From: Chthoniobacter flavus
Lineage (GTDB): Bacteria > Verrucomicrobiota > Verrucomicrobiia > Chthoniobacterales > Terrimicrobiaceae
Reading direction: 5' to 3'
Length of the DNA: 64,000 nt
Assembly: GCA_945883435.1 (NCBI GenBank)
Contig: CAMCXK010000004.1
Span: 1 to 64,000, forward strand
Below the pieces are notes generated by a model, which searched no databases, was not told where the DNA came from, and saw only the letters and a program-made list of their open reading frames with translations. Shown here piece after piece: positions 60,887 to 64,000 of the stretch (position 1 is its first letter; each line of letters starts with the position of its first letter). Both the position numbers and the translations under genes were made by a program.

Positions 60887-61596
60887 AGACCGCCACCTAC
60901 AAATCCCTGCGCGATGGCGTAATCCGCCGCATGGGCCTGGACGCCTCGCTCACGCCGCTCACAAGCCAATCCGCCGCCCTCGCCGAGTATCTGCAAAGCG
61001 CCCTCGATGGCATGTGGGACTTCTACCCGTGGCCCGATGTCACGCTCACCGAGCAACGCACCCCGGTGAATCATCTCCTGGTTGTCTCTGGCTCCGCTTT
61101 GCAAAATCCAATTGGCGAAGTTTTGGAAATCTTTGATGCCGATCCCGCCGCGACCGTTCCCAATGCCGTGCCTTTTGATCTGCTCTCCGATGACAGCATT
61201 TCTCTAAATCCCGACTGGCACATCCCACACGCTCCTGTTTGGGTCCGCTTTCGTTTGCCTGCACCGGTCTTTTCGAGCGCCGACTACAATTCTGCAACGA
61301 CTTACAGCGCAGGAGATGTTGTCTACTACGACTTGACTGGAGACTGCTATCTCTGCATTCGGGGCCCAGCCGGCAATATCCGCGACGCAAGTTTGTGGCG
61401 TCGCCAACTCATCCCCGCCTACCTCGCCGAACCTGCCAAACTCCACGCCCTGGCCGAGGCCCAGCAGGAAGACGGCCAATACGACAAAGCCAACTTCCTG
61501 TTCGCCCGCTCCAAAGCCCTTCTCGAAGACCGCCAGGACGATTTCTGGATGCGACGCAATAACGCTCACCACTTCACCGCAAAATTCAACTACTGA
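60883..61596 (+). CDS. Head-completion / tail adaptor protein
   Basis: A 237-aa product from a GTG start. The N-half has SQSAALAEYLQSALDGMWDF, and the C-half is aromatic and helical (EAQQEDGQYDKANFLFARSK). Position after the portal fits a P22 gp4/gp10-like completion protein. Confidence 0.65.
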   Translation: MKTATYKSLRDGVIRRMGLDASLTPLTSQSAALAEYLQSALDGMWDFYPWPDVTLTEQRTPVNHLLVVSGSALQNPIGEVLEIFDADPAATVPNAVPFDLLSDDSISLNPDWHIPHAPVWVRFRLPAPVFSSADYNSATTYSAGDVVYYDLTGDCYLCIRGPAGNIRDASLWRRQLIPAYLAEPAKLHALAEAQQEDGQYDKANFLFARSKALLEDRQDDFWMRRNNAHHFTAKFNY

Positions 61597-61600
61597 ACTT

Positions 61601-61885
61601 ATGAACGCACGACTCACCACCCGCAACGGCGGCACCGACGAAGTCGCCACTTCCTCCACCGGCTCCACTTTCGTTCCGCTCCCAGCGCATCCCGCCACCA
61701 AGGTCACCCTCTTCAACTACACCGGCCAAAAAGTAGATTGGAAAATCGACGCAGGCTCGCACATCGAGCTGAACAACAACCTCGCCGTTACCATCGATGG
61801 CCTCGTCAGCTCCCAGCAGGTCAGCGTTCGCCGCACCGACCTCTCAAATACTCCCGTCACCGTGAAGTTCCACTTTGCCGACTAA
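61601..61885 (+). CDS. Small beta-rich structural protein
   Basis: A 94-aa product with KVTLFNYTGQKVDWKIDAGS and LSNTPVTVKFHFAD. Start and stop (TAATG) overlap neighbours. Likely virion protein; unrecognised. Confidence 0.55.
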   Translation: MNARLTTRNGGTDEVATSSTGSTFVPLPAHPATKVTLFNYTGQKVDWKIDAGSHIELNNNLAVTIDGLVSSQQVSVRRTDLSNTPVTVKFHFAD

Positions 61886-62604
61886 TGAAAGTTTTCCCGC
61901 TCACGCCCAGCGCCGCTGTCTTAGAAATCGGACCTCAAATCGTCCTTGAGTCCGACACCACCCTCTCGGCTGCGCGAAACATCGGACGCGGAATCGTAAA
62001 CTACAACGCGCAAAGTTATATCCTCACTCTTCCTATCGAGGGAAATGAACCCGGTGACGTATTGGTGATCTCTACCGGCACCCTGCAAGCCACCCAGCTT
62101 GTCCGCCGCGAAAACACAAGCGGCGCTCCATTCACAAACCTTGTCACACTAACTTCTGGATCAAAATACACATTCAGAAACTCCACCGGCCTAAAATCTG
62201 GCTGGGAACTCGTCCCGCTCGATACCCACGGACACCCCATCACACAGGTCGAGGGACTCCAGGCTGCGCTTGACGAGAAAGCTGCTGCGGGAAACTACCT
62301 GACGCCCGCGACGCTTGCCACGGACTACTTTGACCGTGTCGGCAACGCAACCAGCCGCCCGCCTTATGCAGGACAAGCTCCACACCAAGTTGTATTGTCA
62401 AATGATACACGCTTGATTGACGCTCGGCCCGTCAATTGGCTGTTTCCTGCTCCCGTAAGCCCGATTATTGCCACAGGAGTCAGTGCGCCTACACCCCCAG
62501 AGCCAGGCTCGATGTCTTACGACGGAAACTACCTCTACATGGTCGTTCCCCTGGGCAACCAATCTCTTCGCTGGGCTCGCATGCCTATGAGCATCAACTG
62601 GTAA
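61885..62604 (+). CDS. Tail-associated protein
   Basis: A 239-aa product: an N-terminal beta region (LESDTTLSAARNIGRGIVNY), HGHPITQVEGLQAALDEKAA as often seen at fibre attachment linkers, and a C-terminal part like SMSYDGNYLYMVVPLGNQSL. Probably part of the tail fibre. Confidence 0.65.
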   Translation: MKVFPLTPSAAVLEIGPQIVLESDTTLSAARNIGRGIVNYNAQSYILTLPIEGNEPGDVLVISTGTLQATQLVRRENTSGAPFTNLVTLTSGSKYTFRNSTGLKSGWELVPLDTHGHPITQVEGLQAALDEKAAAGNYLTPATLATDYFDRVGNATSRPPYAGQAPHQVVLSNDTRLIDARPVNWLFPAPVSPIIATGVSAPTPPEPGSMSYDGNYLYMVVPLGNQSLRWARMPMSINW

Positions 62605-62609
62605 ATTAT

Positions 62610-64000
62610 ATGGAAACAAATGATATTATCGTTCCGAAAATAACCGAAAATGGTTCTTTTCAAGAAACCGTTCTTACACCTTCCGAGATTAGCGCGGTCG
62701 CAAAATCTGGGGACACGATGACCGGGAAACTCAACCTGCCAGCAGTCACAACTGCATCTGCACCATTAAGTCTTGGATCGGCAAACGTCGATCCCGCGTC
62801 TCCTGCGGCGGGTGATGTATGGGTTCGTAACAACGCCATTAAGTATCGCGGAAATAGCTCAACGGTCAATACGGTTGCCGCAACTACTGAACCAAACGTC
62901 TTCAGTGTCCGCCAAACCATTCAAGCCACTGACAATTCCAACCCTGCGCTACGAGTAACCCAACTTGGAACTGGCGAAGCCCTGCGAGTGGAGGATGAAA
63001 CAAATCCAGACTCAACAGCTTTTGTTGTCAATGGCACAGGTAAAGTCGGTATCGGGATTACACCAGATGCCAGTGTCTGCCTCTCGCTCGATTCGACTGG
63101 ATTGAAATTTGGTGACGGAACAATTCAAACGACTGCTGGTGTATCGCCTTCTCAAAAAGGAGCTGCAAATGGAGTTGCCAGCTTGGATGCCAACGCAAAA
63201 ATACCAGCCGTCCAGCTTCCTTCTTATGTTGACGATGTTCTCGAGTTTGGCGTTTTTTCAAATCTTCCTGTTACTGGAGAAACTGGAAAAATTTACGTCA
63301 CTGTAACCGACAGCAAGTGCTACCGCTGGAGCGGGACAGCTTATGTAGAAATTAGCCCGTCGCCCGGATCGACAGACTCTGTGACTGAAGGCTCATCGAA
63401 CCTCTACTTTACCGATGCCCGGGTTCGCTCGACTGTTCTGACGGGTTTGCAAACCAACAGCGGTGCTGCGGTTGCCGCGACGGATTCAGTGCTGACGGCG
63501 CTTGGGAAGTTGCAAAACCGCACGACAAGCGGCGCGACCGCGACGGCTGCCGTTGGAGCGCAGATCGAAAATCACATTGCGGACACTAACAACCCGCACC
63601 AAGTCACCGCCGCGCAGGTCGGTGCGGAGCCTGCTATTACCGTTCTTCCGATTGCGAAAGGCGGCACAGGAGCAAACACACTGGAAGCGGCGAAGGCGAG
63701 TCTTGGTATTGCCGACCAGCAAGCTTACACGGTTGTTGAGCATTTCTTACAAGGAAACCTCGCGCTGAATAACTTGCGAAACCTGACAGGTGGCGGAGGG
63801 TCATCTTCGTCTGCGGTGACTGCCAGACAATACAACTCAACAGGGGTTGTGACTGTTGTTACTGGGACAAATGCTGTAATCGCTCACAGTGCAATAGGAA
63901 TAGATCAGGTAAACGAAAATGCCGTTGATCTTTCCCAAGCAAGCAAAAACATATTTACAAGCCGATCCGCATTTTTCACGTTGCCAGACGCATCAGCAAC
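62610..64000 (+). CDS. Tail fibre protein (partial, runs off the window)
   Basis: An ATG at 62610 opens a frame that stays open to the end (463 codons). It has fibre-like repeats: MTGKLNLPAVTTASAPLSLG, SSNLYFTDARVRSTV, the phage motif NNPHQVTAAQVG and AKGGTGANTLEAAK. Such repeats form trimeric fibres that bind the host surface. C-terminus missing. Confidence 0.85.
   Translation, partial: METNDIIVPKITENGSFQETVLTPSEISAVAKSGDTMTGKLNLPAVTTASAPLSLGSANVDPASPAAGDVWVRNNAIKYRGNSSTVNTVAATTEPNVFSVRQTIQATDNSNPALRVTQLGTGEALRVEDETNPDSTAFVVNGTGKVGIGITPDASVCLSLDSTGLKFGDGTIQTTAGVSPSQKGAANGVASLDANAKIPAVQLPSYVDDVLEFGVFSNLPVTGETGKIYVTVTDSKCYRWSGTAYVEISPSPGSTDSVTEGSSNLYFTDARVRSTVLTGLQTNSGAAVAATDSVLTALGKLQNRTTSGATATAAVGAQIENHIADTNNPHQVTAAQVGAEPAITVLPIAKGGTGANTLEAAKASLGIADQQAYTVVEHFLQGNLALNNLRNLTGGGGSSSSAVTARQYNSTGVVTVVTGTNAVIAHSAIGIDQVNENAVDLSQASKNIFTSRSAFFTLPDASA

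Noticed and set aside
1-64000. CRISPR array or cas genes
   Set aside because: No regularly spaced repeats of 24-40 bp and no Cas motifs were seen.

Overview
The window looks like a chromosome segment of a high-GC Gram-negative bacterium, most likely Verrucomicrobiota. This is an inference from gene content (long-form IspH, Bacteroides-type Fkp, MGH1-type glucosidase, many short predicted lipoproteins, weak use of Shine-Dalgarno sequences), not from a marker gene. It holds three blocks: the right end of an integrated conjugative element (1 to about 4170), a chromosomal backbone (about 4300-44410), and the left part of a tailed-phage prophage (about 44413 to the window end, not closed).

Block 1 carries overlapping genes of a type IV secretion system (a VirB10/TrbI protein, a lipoprotein, small proteins), a terminator, an excisionase-like gene and a tyrosine integrase read toward the element interior. 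Between the integrase and the chromosome lie an 11-bp-phased repeat and a tRNA 3'-end fragment that is the likely attachment site. A near copy of this core sits 133 bp further out.

Block 2 is ordinary chromosome. It carries cyclopropane fatty-acid synthase, tRNA-Ala, RNase PH, OsmC, bifunctional fucokinase/GDP-fucose pyrophosphorylase (Fkp), RlpA, two M20 peptidases, a sugar-nucleotide epimerase, a secreted EEP-family protein, a WYL regulator and Obg. It continues with peroxiredoxin, TsaE-TsaB, HigBA, a GH63-like glucosidase, IspH, NagZ, NadD-RsfS, an amino-acid ABC transporter with an inserted lipoprotein gene, Tmk, and an EVE-Usp pair. It ends with a three-gene overlapping histidine-kinase/response-regulator cluster, SMC, TrxB, a GT4 glycosyltransferase and a phosphodiester glycosidase. 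Several genes serve envelope polysaccharide and peptidoglycan metabolism; others serve translation, tRNA modification and chromosome condensation.

Block 3 begins at a truncated tRNA-Thr(CGU) 3' half (attL). A leftward cassette follows: RHH regulator, an unrecognised 258-aa protein, a PIN-domain protein, a 32-aa peptide and a lipoprotein. This is probably prophage accessory (moron, toxin-antitoxin-like or defence) cargo and is the best candidate for an undescribed system here. After a divergent promoter region, a long rightward run of overlapping genes carries small regulators, a PLD-like protein, DnaQ-type exonuclease, replication initiator/loader, DnaB helicase, large terminase, scaffold, major capsid, portal, a head-completion protein and a tail-fibre gene that runs off the end. 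No phage integrase is in the window; it should lie at the missing right end.
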